From: Cercis canadensis
Lineage: Eukaryota; Streptophyta; Magnoliopsida; Fabales; Fabaceae
NCBI GenBank assembly: GCA_003255065.1
Contig: QAOA01007318.1
Location: 62,001-126,000, forward strand
Reading direction: 5' to 3'
Length of the DNA stretch: 64,000 nucleotides
The notes beneath the pieces are model-generated. The model was not told where the DNA came from. It did not search any database and saw only the letters and a program-made list of their open reading frames with translations. Numbering within the stretch: position 1 is the first letter of the stretch; each line of letters opens with the position of its first letter. Position numbers and translations under genes: made by a program. Below, in pieces: positions 1 through 13,334 of the stretch.

Positions 1-3000
1 GCAAAGAGAGAGAGAAAGAGACATACTGAGTTGTATATTACAGTGGAAGGAGGAGTTTCGCCAGCCTGGAAATGGGGACCACACGGCAAGTACCAGTCCC
101 ACTACCACTGTGGTGACTAACACAGAAGCCAGCCACCGCTCGCAGTCACAGGTTTATTACTTTATCACATGCTTGCTAGCTAGCTAGCTTTCAAGCCACG
201 CCTTTGATTGCTAATTTGCTATGTGAATCATCATGATAGAGAGCTTGTGTAAGCCACATAAACTACAATTCTGAGGTAGGTTCGTTTATGTTTTTTAAGA
301 GTAACATTTTTATTCACAATTAATGAAATGATGGATTATAAGATTTGTTAATCATAATATATGCCATTGATTTAAATAACTTTACAATAAATTTTTAATT
401 TGAACAACTTTGTATATTCCAAAAGTTACTAAAAAATTTATTAATTAAATTACATTAATTATTTAATATTATAAATAATAATTAGACTATAAGTAAAATT
501 AATAACTAAAATTATTTGTGTTATTTATTTTTATTGATACATATGTGAATCTAATAAAATTCATGGTGACAATAATCTTAGTAATTAGTTATATTTATGA
601 TATTGATGTGACTTATGATATCAAATAATTAATTTATTAATTATTGAAGTTGATTTTGGATTTAAACACTTTTGTTGAGAATTGAGAATAATTTCCTCAT
701 AATATTGTTATTACTACTACTACTAATAATAATAATAATAAAGAGAAGGGCAGCGTATAAAAAGTATGCATGTGAATGGAGGGTCCTAAATCCAAGTCGA
801 AGCAGGAGGGTGAGCCGAGCGAGAAGGTGAAGAGGGGCACATGTGTAATGCAGCTTAAGGCAAAGTGTCGGTGTCGGACAGTGAACCAAATGCCTCCATT
901 TCTACGCTAAGCTACAAATGTAACTTTCCTATTCCTATTCCTGTTCCTATTCTTCTCTCTTCGCTTCCCTTTGAAGCGCTTCACTTAATGCGTGACCGTC
1001 ACCTATGTGTCACCATTTCATTCACCTTTCTAAACGGCGACGTCTCTCCCGACGGTTGTTTCTCTGTCATCCTCACCTTCTATTTCTTTTCGCTTTCCCT
1101 GCTTATTTGTTTTTTCTTTGATTTGACTTAAACTAGGAATCAGTAGGGATAGCGTATAAATAAAATAATAATCATATCCAAACAACCGATATATGATTTT
1201 TCACCTCTACCTTTTTAATCCATAGATATGTATATGGTTAAATTTATAATGGTGATATCATAAAACCCCAAGAACAAAGTCATTTGTACAGTTTTAGTGT
1301 TTATAGCATATATATTTTACATTTTCGTATACTAGCTAATAGCACATTTCAAGCTAATTAGTAAACAATAGATAAAAAACTAGGGTATAAATTCATGTCC
1401 AAGAAGCGAGAATAAAGTGGTCTTAAATGTCTTTTGCTATCCCGTGGATGTGTTCATCAAAGATACAAATTTTTCTCTTCTTTTGTTTATAGCCAGCTCA
1501 CATCTCAACTACAAGTCCAAGTTTGGGACAGAAGCGGGTACTGACTTTTCTTCATAGTTAAAATGCAGCCTAGGAAGTCTATTCATTCCCTTTTAGTATT
1601 TACATTATTAGGAAGACCAGAGCGACCAGTGAAAAAGGGAGTTAGATGCAAAATATCAACATTTTTACTACAACTCCATGCGTTTTGAATTTGATCTCTT
1701 TTAAATAGAAACAAGAACTGAACTTTTTTCCCCTATATATACCAGTAAGCTGAGCTTTCCAAGTTCAAACTTTGCGTCCTTTCCACCTCGTTGAAATGCT
1801 CAAGAAACATGTTTACTGTTGGACAATAATTTTGGAAATCACCCAAGGGTCCTATTTCATAGAAGGTGCAGTGCAGTGTGTATATAAAAGAGGATGTGAA
1901 AAATGAAGGTGGGAATCTATCTTGTATTGTTCCACTTTCAATTGCACAGGCACACCTAAGTATCATTGAATTCAGAAGGCATAGGAACAGCGAGTACTAA
2001 TGGAGTTGCCGGCATGATCTATACAATAGTGATATGAAGAAGTATGAATACAAATCGTGGACATAAGTTCCATTGAATTTCAACACTTACTCCCATAGAT
2101 ACATTGATGACCAGAGTACATTCCAGTTCCATAATCCTGCCCTCATATATACATTAAAAAAAAAAAAAAAAAAAAATCTTTTAGCTTTAGGCGCAAATGT
2201 TTTTCAGATCCTAACTTTATTCCCAACCACAGCATAATCGCCATAACTATTTTCAGAAGAAGACTCTTCATGTGGACTGTAATCGAAAGCATCTGCCCCT
2301 CAGAATGTCATGTCTGGAGAAACAGTTAACCTGAAAAAACAAATAAAGAATAAATATGAAGAGGTATGTAATATTACACGAATGCAAGATTGTGTCATAG
2401 CATTTTCTCACTTTTTACAGTTGAAATCAGGCTCCATACTATCCACTCACATGTCATACCAAAGAGCTAACTTAGCATGAAGCACATGGTGGAGTGGACC
2501 AAAACGGAGAGAAAAATGAAAAGCTTTTGCATTAGTGTGGTTTTTGGTTCTTGGAGATGCTTGATGAGAGAGACTGAAAAGGTGAATATTAAAATAACTA
2601 AAAATAAGGGGTTCACCCTCATCTCTCGTTACTTGGTAGGACGTAGGAGAACTAGAAATAGATATAATCTGTATTCCTGATTACCATTTCATTCAAAATA
2701 CTATCTAGAAACAAAAAGGGCATTTCTGAGTAAGTATATAACCGATTTAATTCTGCTAATAAAACCACACTTTATTCCCATTATAATCACATCACTGTCA
2801 TCTAATATCGAATCTGTGAAGAAACTAATGAACTGATATCCCACCTTCGTAATTATTCCTCCTCTATCTCTCCTACCAAGCAAACATGAACGTGTTTTCA
2901 ATTATTATTTCACTTCCCTCCTCCTAATACCACTTGCAGTAAGGACACTCTTAAGTCCCACCAAAGTAGACAGATAACCCATAAGAAGTTATGACAATGA

Positions 3001-3176
3001 CAGAAACATTTCATATACGTTATCATCAAAACCAAAAGTACCCTTTTTTCCAATAGAAGCTGTTTAATTCATAAATGAAGCTCTGTTCTGAACCTAACAG
3101 ATCTAGACTAAGATCAAGGCTCACCTTCAAATATGAGATGCTGAGGAAAGATGCACTAGCAGAAAGAAAATAGATC
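1..3176. other. Intergenic region, no confident gene
   Basis: No open reading frame here resembles a known protein. The first 150 bases are GC-richer and purine-biased, and could be the edge of a transcribed leader of a gene beyond the window. About 290-660 is AT-rich. A (TAC)n/(AAT)n microsatellite lies near 710-740 and a poly-A tract near 2155-2176. On the minus strand, 2222-2331 looks exonic and is listed separately. Confidence 0.6.
2222..2331 (-). other. Possible orphan exon or 3' UTR exon
   Basis: Read on the minus strand, a pyrimidine-rich tract ending in AG at about 2331 is followed by GC-richer sequence. One frame there encodes a short coding-like tail, ending NSYGDYAVVGNKVRI and a stop near 2222. 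No ATG or upstream exon joins it convincingly. It lies downstream of the RHF2A stop codon on the same strand, so it could be a spliced 3' UTR exon or alternative last exon of that gene, or a relic. The function is unknown. Confidence 0.25.
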
Positions 3177-6100
3177 TTAATTTGAATGTCGGCCAGCTGA
3201 ACAAGTAGCTGGAGTATTGTTGTCACTCAAAGAATTTTCTCCACGAGCTTCAGCATTGTTCTGGTTGCTTGTCTCCGCAATGGAACAATCTGCCAAATTA
3301 CTTGACGCTGAAGTACCCTCAGCTCTATTGTTTTCTCTAGTTTCAAGGCGTTCCATCAATCGAGATACACTAGCAATCCCAGCATTCAACTCTCTCCTAA
3401 CTTCTGAACCAAGATCTGACATGGAAGAATTACGAGAGAACAGCCTCTCCTTCCATCCCCTAGTGCTCTTTGAAATCGAGTCTTTGTATCTTAGTCACAA
3501 GATAAGTTCATATCAGATGTGGTGATTTGAGAAAAAGCATAGTTTGTGCACAAGTGCACTATTGTCTGTGTAACACAGCATACCGCAGAGCCAAAGGGTG
3601 GCTTCCTAATAATCATACCTCACGGACACTGAATTTAGTCTGGACCGCAGAGTCTCGGAAAATGACTGCAATTCTGATGGTCCCGCTCTATCTTGGTTTG
3701 GTGGTGAAGAATGAACAGTAGAGCCCCTGCAGGTAAACACATGCACAGTGTATAAAAGTGTATAACTTTACCAATCCTAGCAACAAATATTCAGCCATAA
3801 GAAAATATATGAAGGCTATAACTACCGATCATTAGAGTAAACTCCTTGACGATTTGTTGCCATGACAGCAGATCTGGGAGGTAAAGAAGAGCTCCGAGTT
3901 TGAAGGTGTGCGATCTGCTGTGATGGTTCATCTCCATCAGATGTAAGTGGAGTAGATGGACTTCCCACAGGAATTGCAGCAGGTTCAGTTCCCCCTCCAG
4001 CAGGTGAAACAGGACCAGATGTAGGCACACTAGGCTGAGTTGAGAATACTAAAAAGTGTGGACGACCATGGCCAGATGGCCTAGCTCTTTGCCCTTCCCT
4101 CTGACCCAGGTGGTGCGCTCTGCCCATTGCAGCTGCAGCAGCTAAATGTTGAATTATCCGCTCTTCAATATCCACATCATTTACACCCATGGGTAACTGC
4201 AGTACAAGATAAATTTAAGTATAAACAAAAGGTAAAGTGATAATGTGCTTAAAAAACAAGAAAACCAAATCAACAATCAAATACTGATAGATAACTGACA
4301 TGCTGCAATTCAAAATCACCAAGTGCAGGATGATGAAATATAGCAGCATTTCTTGATGAAGTATTTCTCAAGGTCCTCTCCTGCTCTACCCCCTCAAGCA
4401 ATTCTTGACTGCCATAGCATGAATTAAAGTTTTATAAAGCAATCAAGAAAAAAATTATAAAGTACATCCCAAAAAGCAATCTTAACTAACCTCAAGGAAT
4501 CCTTCAAGCTAATAGATTGCCAACACATAGGACACTGAGAGCTTCTCTGACACCTACAAATAAGATTTAGTAACAATTCTTGGATAAAAGAAGAAATTTT
4601 ATTCGGAGACAGAAGGGATACAAAGAAAAGGAAGATAAAATATCCCCCTAGAAAAAGCTAAACAATTAGGTAAACCAAAAATAGAACAACGGATTAATAC
4701 CAAAGGGTTCTCCAATCTCTCTGCATGTTAAATAAGGAAACTCCTTGAAGAAACCATAAGATTCAGTAACAATTGCTAAAGTATATTTCTTCATTTTCAA
4801 TAAAACATACATCAACAGTTCACAACCATCAGCAGCTCAAAATAGCCCAGTGTTTAAGAGAGAAGAACTTTTTTGGCAAATTAATAGCATTGGTATGTGC
4901 ACAAAAGCATCCATGCACCATAGAATACCAAACAACCAGATAGTTTTCCATTTCTTGGAAACTATGTTCCAAATAATGTCATAACAAGAGGACATCTGCA
5001 GAAATCTCAAAAGTCAGAACCAGCGTTAGGCCTTAATATTGACCAAAATCAAGAATATCTGAATATAAAAATCAAACATAGGACAGAATTCTAATCCATA
5101 CTATTGTAGGAGTCAATGATTTTGTAATCACCAAAATACTTGATCAATGGACATTCAGATCCTAATCTTTTGGCAATAATAGATTTAGGAGTATCTACAG
5201 TTAAATTGGCAATGATGAAACTTGAAAATTTTGCATCAGAGGAAATTTGGGTTAAATAGGACATTAATGAAACTCAAACAGTAATATTGAGATATACCAT
5301 TCAAGAATGCACTGCAGGTGAAACTCATGCTTGCAAGTAGTCACCTAAAAAGCGAGAGAGTAGAAGTCAACAATGGTATTTCAAATAAAACCATACTTGT
5401 ATATGATTCTATTTGTAAAACAGTAAGAAGCACACATAGAATGAATATTACCGTTGAAGGATCACTTTCACAAAAATCCTCAAGGCATATGCAGCAAGCA
5501 TCATCATTGGCTTCTTGAATCCCCCCTTCCACAAAGGCAGCAGCTGATGTCATATGACTTTCAGAGTTCTTGCCTTCCATGTCTGGAACCTTTAACATAT
5601 CAGCCCAAAACTTCAGAGTCAGTAAGTGGAAATTGTTCTGAGCATTGCTCTTGAAAGCATTATATCATCAAAAAAGGAAATTTATTAAGAATCATCAACC
5701 AAATTTGACTTCAACTAGCAAACTAGGAATTTAGATAGTACCCGGAGTTACCTGGTGAACCAGGCCGTGGATGAAAAAGAAAAGGTTGTCAATTACTAGC
5801 TCAATTCTACATAGCCAAACTCCCAACTAGTTTGACCTAACTCCATACTACCTCCCTCTGAATTCTGCTAAACACAATCTCTACCATAAATAACAACAAC
5901 AACAACAACAACAACAAACATTCGCCAAAGAATTATGTGCAACTGATGTAAAAGGATCCACTGACTCCATAATCAACCCAATAAAATAAATGTAGTTACT
6001 ACCTGCTACATACTACCTGATAGGCTTCATAAATTCTTCTTGGAAGGCTTCCATAGGGTGATTAGATAACTTATAAGAAACATCTTTTTGGCTGTAAAAT

Positions 6101-6498
6101 CAAACCTAGGTCTAGTAGTCTGGAAGATATTAAAATAAACAATGATCCTAAATCAGAAGCATGCCTCAAATATTTGATTGTCCTTTATATTTATCCAGAA
6201 AATTCTAGCTGAAATATTTTTTGTGCCACACAGCAGAAAACCGTCGTTAGCTTTCATGACGAAAAAATCATCACTATATTCACGAAAAATAATAATAATA
6301 ATTTCAAAACAAAAAGGATCACGTATGGACGTAATTTAAATCAACCCCAAGTAAGAGGGGGAAGGGGGGGAATGAATCTTTGTGATAGAAACAAAATACA
6401 CGTAAAAGAGAAGAACCCTTGAAGGCAATCAGGAATTTTGAAACAAAAAGATACAAATTGGGTTAAATTTCAATAAAATGTTCTGGTTTTACCTCCAT
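3177..6498 (-). CDS. RHF2A: RING-H2 E3 ubiquitin-protein ligase, RHF2A type
   Basis: Eight coding exons: 6498-6493, 5589-5452, 5344-5298, 4553-4491, 4408-4300, 4196-3826, 3726-3619, 3489-3177. Together they give 384 residues. The RING-H2 finger is complete: C34, C37, C52, H54, H57, C60, C71, C74. It is followed by CPMCWQSISLKD, the ERIIQHLAAAAAMGRA block and a C-terminal RYKDSISKS...WKERLFSRN segment, all typical of plant RHF1/RHF2 proteins. In Arabidopsis, RHF1A and RHF2A act together as E3 ligases that degrade the cell-cycle inhibitor KRP6 during gametogenesis. Here the E3 role is inferred from the family. The first coding exon holds only two codons (ATG GAG); the inner Met6 at 5580 is an alternative start. 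Length is close to the Arabidopsis protein (about 375). Confidence 0.92.
5888..5919. repeat. (AAC)n microsatellite
   Basis: About nine AAC units lie in the first intron of the RHF2A gene (intron 5590-6492). Confidence 0.85.
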
Positions 6499-6902
6499 TG
6501 AGAATTTGGAAAGCTCCGGAAATAGGATCAAGAAAGAGAGGGAACGCCCATCAAGCGGTGACCGAGGCTTGAATTCACAATCCAGAGAATGCTAGAGATC
6601 CATTGCAGAAAAACGGAAACCCAAGAATTCAATTTCAATTGGAGAAATTATTAAAAAAGAGGATGAAAGAGAATGACACTCCGCCTACTTTACCTTCAAT
6701 TATGGGTTTTATTCGTTAATATATTTGTGTGTGTTGGAAAACAGAGCCTCTCCTTCTGCCCTGCCCCCACCGCATCAGAGGGAGATCATCAAAAAACTCA
6801 CCTTTCTGGCTCTCTCCGCCTTTAAATAATTGGATGTTGTCACTTATGTCAAGATAGGACTCCATTCTCATTTTAGAAATCGCAAATGCTATGTCACCTC
6901 CC

Positions 6903-7696
6903 AGGGGGTAAGGTCGAACCGACCCTAAACCGAACCAAATCAATTTATTTGATTTAGTTGTCGATTTCTATTTTCAGATTCGGTTCTTGGTTTTAATGAT
7001 AAAAGACCGACCAAAAATTCAAATAAACCGAAGTCTAATTATATATATATATTAGTATTATATACTTCCCTTCCTTAAAACTACGATGTTTTGAGTTTTA
7101 ATAAGGATTTCACAATTTTGAACCCTAATACCCTCTTTCCTCCTCACAAATTTTCAATCAATTTTCTCTCTTGCAGTATTGCATGACTCTCGGCCTCTCC
7201 CTTTCTGTTGAATCGCAATCGGTGGTTGTCTCTCACAGTCTCACCACGCTTTCAGCCATGCTACCTCTATACTGAGGTATTCCAAAGTTCCCAATCGTTT
7301 CAAGAGAGAGACGGAGAAGAAGAAGAAACGAGAGAGAGATACAGAGAATAAGAAGAAACTAGAAAGAGACTGACAGATTCACACATATTGGCTCGATCTA
7401 TTCTCTTTTTCCCTACTTATGTCTTTGTTTTTATATTTCTCTTGCTTAAGCTCTTGCTTTCTCAATCCACTCCTTATTTCTATTTCCCTGCCCTTCTGAA
7501 ATTTCTATTTCTCTTGGTTGGAGACTTCGGTCTTATACTTTAGTAGGAAAAACCGACCAACCGAACCAAACTGAATTTGGTCAGTTTGGTTTGGTTTGGT
7601 TTGATTTTAAAAAACACAAAAAATCGAATCAAACCAAACTGAATAAATTTGACCAAATCGAACCGGATCAGACCGATTACATCCTATCCCCCACCG
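6903..7696. mobile_element. Foldback element with CCGAACC-rich ends
   Basis: The left end reads GGGGGTAAGGTCGAACCGAC. The right end, reverse-complemented, reads GGGGGATAGGATGTAATCGG. Both lead into clustered CCGAACC/GGTTTGG motifs that are inverted relative to each other (near 6917-6980 and 7550-7680). The interior near 7300-7370 is GAGA/GAAGAAG-rich. No transposase is visible and no target-site duplication was found, so the class (hAT-like non-autonomous, or other) is uncertain. Confidence 0.4.
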
Positions 7697-8456
7697 TTGC
7701 AACATTATATTATATGACATGGGTTTTATTTTATTTTAAATATTGTCTAGAATTTGTACCCCACTACATATAAATGATATATTTATCAATCCATTATTTC
7801 TTTAAATTGTCAAAGTTGCGAAAGAAAATAATTTAAATTTATCAATATCTATATCTATTTGTTCTACTAATCTACTATGAAGAAAGCATCTTATTTAGTG
7901 TTATAAATTTAGATTAATTTTTATGGCAAAAAAAATATTAATTTTAAATTTATAAATTATAATTGAAAACTACTCATGATTCACCTTTTCAAGAATAAAG
8001 ACATAAATAAGGATTCCATATAATTAAAAATTATAATCTATTCTTCTATCTTTTATTTAAAATATTAATTGCTTGCTGCCAATTTTTTATGTGGGTTTGG
8101 TTCCTTTATCTTTTATTTAATCATGTCAGCTTACTGTTATATTTCATGAATAATTTGTCAATATTGAGTTATTGACTTGTTTCCCTACTCAAAATTGCTA
8201 GTATTTATTTTTTTCGTAATAAAATTACACGACACTATAGTTATTTTAATTTGGTCCATGTAACGCGGTCAAATAAATAGAAGTTTTGGTCCATCTAAGC
8301 ATCTAACCAATTTGTGAAACTGGCTTCCTTTTCTGTCAAAGACAGACAACTAACAACTTGTCTACCAATTTTGAAAGATTATTACACAAAGAGACTAGAA
8401 TATGAGGGGCCATGGCTGGTCAATTACATGTAGATCCTTCCACGGAGGGAGAAACT

Positions 8457-9416
8457 CAGATAAGTGGCAATTTTCATGTCCTACATTAGCAATCTCTATC
8501 CCTCTTCCTTAATTTGACATTTTATAACAAATTTTAGCATTCCTAATGAAAGAGTTATATTATTTTGAAAATAATAGTTTTAGTAGGTATTTGCTAAGCT
8601 ATCCCTCTAAGAGGAGGTGTAGCATTACCCACCTCTTGATTAGGTGAGTTTTAGTAGGACTCACTTAGTAATTTTTGTGTCATTGTAAATATCTCAAATA
8701 ATTGATCACACAATATATGATAGAATACACAGTTTTTTTTTTTTTATAAAATGCAAGAATATCACTATATAGAAAAGCATGTCAAATTATTTTTTTTGGG
8801 CAAAAGTAAAATTTGTTGTTTAGTACGTTTTCTTATATCATGTCATTTTTTTATTTTATAAAGAACTGTATGACTCAATTTTTCAAAAACTTCACAATGA
8901 CACTAAATTCAACCTCTAAGTCTCACCAGAAGCCCCCNCAGATAAGTGGCAATTTTCATGTCCTACATTAGCAATCTCTATCCCTCTTCCTTACTTTGAC
9001 ATTTTATAACAAATTTTAGCATTCCTAATGAAAGAGTTATATTATTTTGAAAATAATAGTTTTAGTAGGTATTTGTTAAGCTATCCCTCTAAGAGGAGGT
9101 GTAGCATTACCCACCTCTTGATTAGGTGGGTTTTAGTAGGACTCACTTAGTAATTTTTGTGTCATTGTAAATATCTCAAACAATTGATCACACAATATAT
9201 GATAGAATACACAATTTTTTTTTTATAAAATGCAAGAATATCACTATATAGAAAAGCATGTCAAATTATTTTTTTTTGGCAAAAGTAAAATTTGTTGTTT
9301 AGTATGTTTTCTTATATCATGTCGTTTTTTCATTTTATAAAGAACTGTATGACTCAATTTTTCAAAAACTTCACAATGACACTAAATTCAACCTCTAAGT
9401 CTCACCAGAAGCCCCC
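8457..9416. repeat. Near-identical 480-bp direct duplication around one N
   Basis: 8457-8937 and 8939-9416 are the same sequence with a handful of substitutions and small homopolymer indels, separated by a single N at 8938. The second copy continues naturally into the downstream sequence. This is most simply two allelic contig ends that were placed side by side instead of being merged. Confidence 0.85.
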
Positions 9417-9478
9417 CAATCAGGGAGGTGAATAGTGTTACACCCCCTTTAAAAAAACGTGTAACTTAGCAAACACCT
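8585..9478. mobile_element. hAT-like MITE (contains the assembly duplication)
   Basis: The left terminus GGTATTTGCTAAGCTA and the right terminus, reverse-complemented GGTGTTTGCTAAGTTA, form a terminal inverted repeat. It is flanked by TTTTAGT(A) on both sides (8578-8584 and 9479-9485), consistent with a target-site duplication with one T slipped. The element carries the 480-bp single-N duplication, so its true length is probably about 410 bp. There is no coding capacity. The same termini occur in the element at 59120. Confidence 0.65.
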
Positions 9479-10809
9479 TTTTAGTATGTCTATAGTCTTC
9501 ATATTCATACCTCTTCATTGTGATATTAATGTGGATATGCAGTAGAGCCGCCTCTAACCTTAAGGTTGTCATTCATCCCCTATCTTAAGTTCAAACCTTC
9601 TTAATTGCAAAATAACAGCTTTAATCATTTAGCCAAGCTATCTCATGTAAAAACGAAAAAAAGAAAAAGTGGATCTCCCGATGGACTAATTACCATGTTA
9701 GAACTCATTGTCTATTATTATGGACTATCACTGCTTAGCTGCGCCAAAATCCAGAACACAAACATTACTTGCATCTAAATACATTGTGAAGCCAAAGATA
9801 AATTTTTTTCTCTACGTTTTTTCTTTTTTAACAAGAATAGCAAAATTATTGAAACCAAATACCGCATGTTGTTCAATAACACATGTTTAATGTTCTGTTG
9901 CTAGAAGAAGCTGATGAACCACTCTTTGTCATTTTCGGAATTCCTAACTTTCCCCACTCTCAACAAATACATGAAAAATGTATGGAGAACACGGTTGGCG
10001 AACAAAAATGCATTATTTCATAGGGAAGATTTCATGCCAATCACCTTCGGAGAATGAAGACTATCCCTTATTAATTGTGATACAAACTTAGCAGCCTCAG
10101 AAGACTTGGACTCAAAATTCGACTATATATTTATGGTTAAAAAAATTAAGAGTGATCAATTGGTGTATCAAAAAAGAAAATGGCAGAGTAAGGTGAAAAA
10201 TAACACATATTCCAAGACAAAAATGTTGACATTTTGTCAATTATTGACTGACCAGCAGATTAAATAAAGTAGAATATTCCAGGCGATTGGCTAGACAGAG
10301 TTGTCAACATTTTGTTCACAGGATAGTATTACATCCACAAATTATATATTTAGCAAAATTAAGTTTAGGTGAATTAGTTTTTTTCTATCAAAATCATCAG
10401 ACTTTGCCATATATATAATTTAAATTTAATTTGTATAGTTGATTTGTGATAATGTGACATTACTCTTGTGGGCAAACATGCTTTAATGAGATTATATTTC
10501 CATGCAGTTTTCTTAGTTTACTACATTATAGATTATGATATATCCTCTAATTCATGCATGTTGTGCAAATAGATTATTGGGCCAGTACATACACCTTTCT
10601 ATGAAAATATCAACCAAAAGCAAAAATTTACTCTTCATTCGGATGCCACCTTAAAAAATCCCTAAATATAATAGTGGAATCAAGATAGAGCCCAAATGTA
10701 GAGTCCATTTAGACTCAAGAGGCCACATGGCCCAACCCGACCAACAATCAAACTATATCAGCGGATTCTGTTTTAGGCTACTCCCGATAACATTTACAAA
10801 AACCCAATA

Positions 10810-11145
10810 TGTATAATGGTGAGGAGTCAGTCTGCCTTTCATTTGGTGGGTTCGGTGAAACCTATATCTAATTTTGGTATTGTTATAAAGATTTTAAAAA
10901 AATAAATCATTTTAAATGTGTTAAAATATATAATTTTTTATATAATATAAAAATGACGTGATATATGAAACATGCCAAACTTTTACAAAAAAATAAAATA
11001 AAGAATTGATATATTTTCTTATATCGTTTCGCTATTATATCTTATAAAGAATTATATGTTTTATCATATATTGAATAATTTAATTTTTTTAAAAATACAG
11101 TACAGCCACATCATCTTTGAGGAGTGGTGTAACTTGGTATATATT
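10810..11145. mobile_element. Diverged copy of the same AT-rich MITE family
   Basis: The interior shares ordered motifs with the 8585 element: TTTTGGTATTGTTATAAAG after a TTTGGTGGG block, then TTTCTTATATCG and TATCTTATAAAGAATTATATG. It ends near a GAGGAGTGGTGTAACTTGG block. Ends are not sharply defined and no target duplication was found. Confidence 0.35.
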
Positions 11146-13334
11146 TATAAATTATAAATTGTAGAGTGGGTTGTTGACGTAAAAGCTAAGACGTCTCTTT
11201 CTACAACTACCTTCGCTTTTTTTGCTTGTGAATCTCATAATCGAATCTAAACCCAAAAGGGTTTCAAAAAGAAAAGATTGAGAGCCGAAAGAGAATCGTG
11301 GGGTTTCAAAGGTATTTTGTGTATTTCGATAGAAGTCAACACGTCATGTAGATAGAGTAAAAAAATCCCAATCTTCGCATATGTGTAAAAGTGAAAAAAG
11401 CCATACGAAAATGGAACCGACACTGAGAAAAAGAAAAAACCAAAGTGGGATCTTAACGCAAATTATTAGCCTTTGGTATTATTAAGCTGGCCGGTCCAGT
11501 GGTTCAAGTAAATGAGTTTTAGAATCCCATAACTTGCTAATTAAGAAACTCCTGTTCTATTGGTAGCTTTCAGTTTTCACAGTGGTTGAAAAATTAGAGT
11601 AGAGATACTCTGATACTGCCATTAGGGGGTGGTTTAGTCTCATAGATTTAAAATGAAAAATAGAGATGAAATGGAGAGATCTAAAAGAAAAGGAAGGGAT
11701 CCTGCACTCTCTTATTTTGTCTCAGAAGAAAATTAAACATAAAATAGAATAAGTGATAATGGATAAGAGGCAGGGAAACGGTGGATTCATTTGCACAAGT
11801 TGCCAATAAATGACATAGATAATAGACACCCCACATTTCTTGTTTGCCTTTTCTCATTTAATTCATCTGTTCCCAACATTACCGAAAAAAATTTGGCCAG
11901 AATTGAATTTTAGACATGTTGTGTAGTGTGTACCACCAACATCACCGCGTCACTCGCATACAATAACTTGTTCTGCTCTTTACATCACACAATTTGTGTT
12001 ACTCGTATCATTCTTAGTACTATTTTGGGATTCGCAGTTTAATGGTGTGGACCAAAATATGGTGGCAGAATAAATGGAAGAGAAGAAAGAATCAAAAGAA
12101 GAAGAGGCAATTAAAAAAAGGTATCCATGTTGAAAGTGGACGGTCCCTATCCCACAGGGGTGAGGGACAAACTCAAAACAGGGACAGTTTACACGCCCGG
12201 GCCACCCAATTGGTTTCTCTTCTGATCTCAAGCTCCTGGACCTGTGGCTAACCAAGTACTAGTACATTGGATAGTGACACATTACTGCAAAGATATCAAT
12301 GGCATGCCTGATGCCTCATATAGAAACTCTCCAAGTACAGTGCTTCTCAGATCAACCACACCCACAAACGTAACATTCAAATCTGGGTGGAAACTGGAAA
12401 GCAAAAATTAAAGAAAGGCCCATCTTACATTTCTGCAAAATACCCGTGATCTGTCCCCAAAGATGGTGCTCATGGTCATAATCATAAGTCACCACTGGTT
12501 CACAAGTTACAATATCTCAATTTCTTGTTTCTCTGTTCTACATCAAATCTTGCCCTTTTCTTCTTTAGGCAATAATGCAATTCATAATTCTGGATAAAAC
12601 CTAAAGCAGCATTCAATTACAGCTGCGTAGTGCTGTAGGCGTAGTTTACAAATATCAGAGCAAAGAAGCAATAATCATTTTATATTACAAAAGAAGAAAA
12701 TTATCTAGGTCAAAGCCATAATGGATTTGAGAAGAAGAAACCAGGCCCTGTATTGATGACATCTAAATGTATAAAATGCCCAAAGTTAATCTCTTTCCAT
12801 AGATATAACATTTGTCACACATAACTTACAAAGTCAAAATCGAATCCACATATCCCGAGAGGAAATCTTACATAGATCTTCCACCACTTACCTTTTTGCT
12901 TCTCTATTTCCTTTGAAATTTCAAGCAATCTAGTATTAGTCAATAAGTCTAATTGCCAGCTCAAGTGCAAATCTTTCTCACAAAATAACATAAAATTTGA
13001 CACCAAAACCTCATGTCACAAAACAGCTTCAAATTCATTAGAAACGCTGCACATTTGATGAAAAGCAATGCTCATGACATTTGAACCTAATCCTCCAGCA
13101 CTCTGAAAATGTACATTTTGAGCTCAACTCTGAGTCGCACAGAGGGCAGGGATACAACATAACCGTGCACAGTCACCCAAAGGCATCAACCTAAAATTCA
13201 CACACAATAAAGTAACAACCCCTCCCTCTGTTTGACTGAAAACCACGAGCATTGCCTATAGAAAGAACAAAAATGTATTCAAATTTGCAACCTTTTCTTT
13301 CTTTTGGGAGTATTGAGGAAGGTTTTAGATAAAT

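Larger units (their letters stand above)
7700..13334. other. Long intergenic region, repeat-rich
   Basis: No protein-coding gene was recognised. It holds an unmerged-haplotype duplication (8457-9416), a hAT-like MITE (8585-9478), and a diverged relative near 10.8-11.1 kb. Other sequence is AT-rich. The part just before 13334 is the probable 3' flank of the next minus-strand gene. Confidence 0.6.

Noticed and set aside
865-1966. Short ORFs near 0.9-1.1 kb and 1.7-2.0 kb
   Set aside because: No recognisable domain, no splice partners, and composition like the surrounding intergenic DNA.
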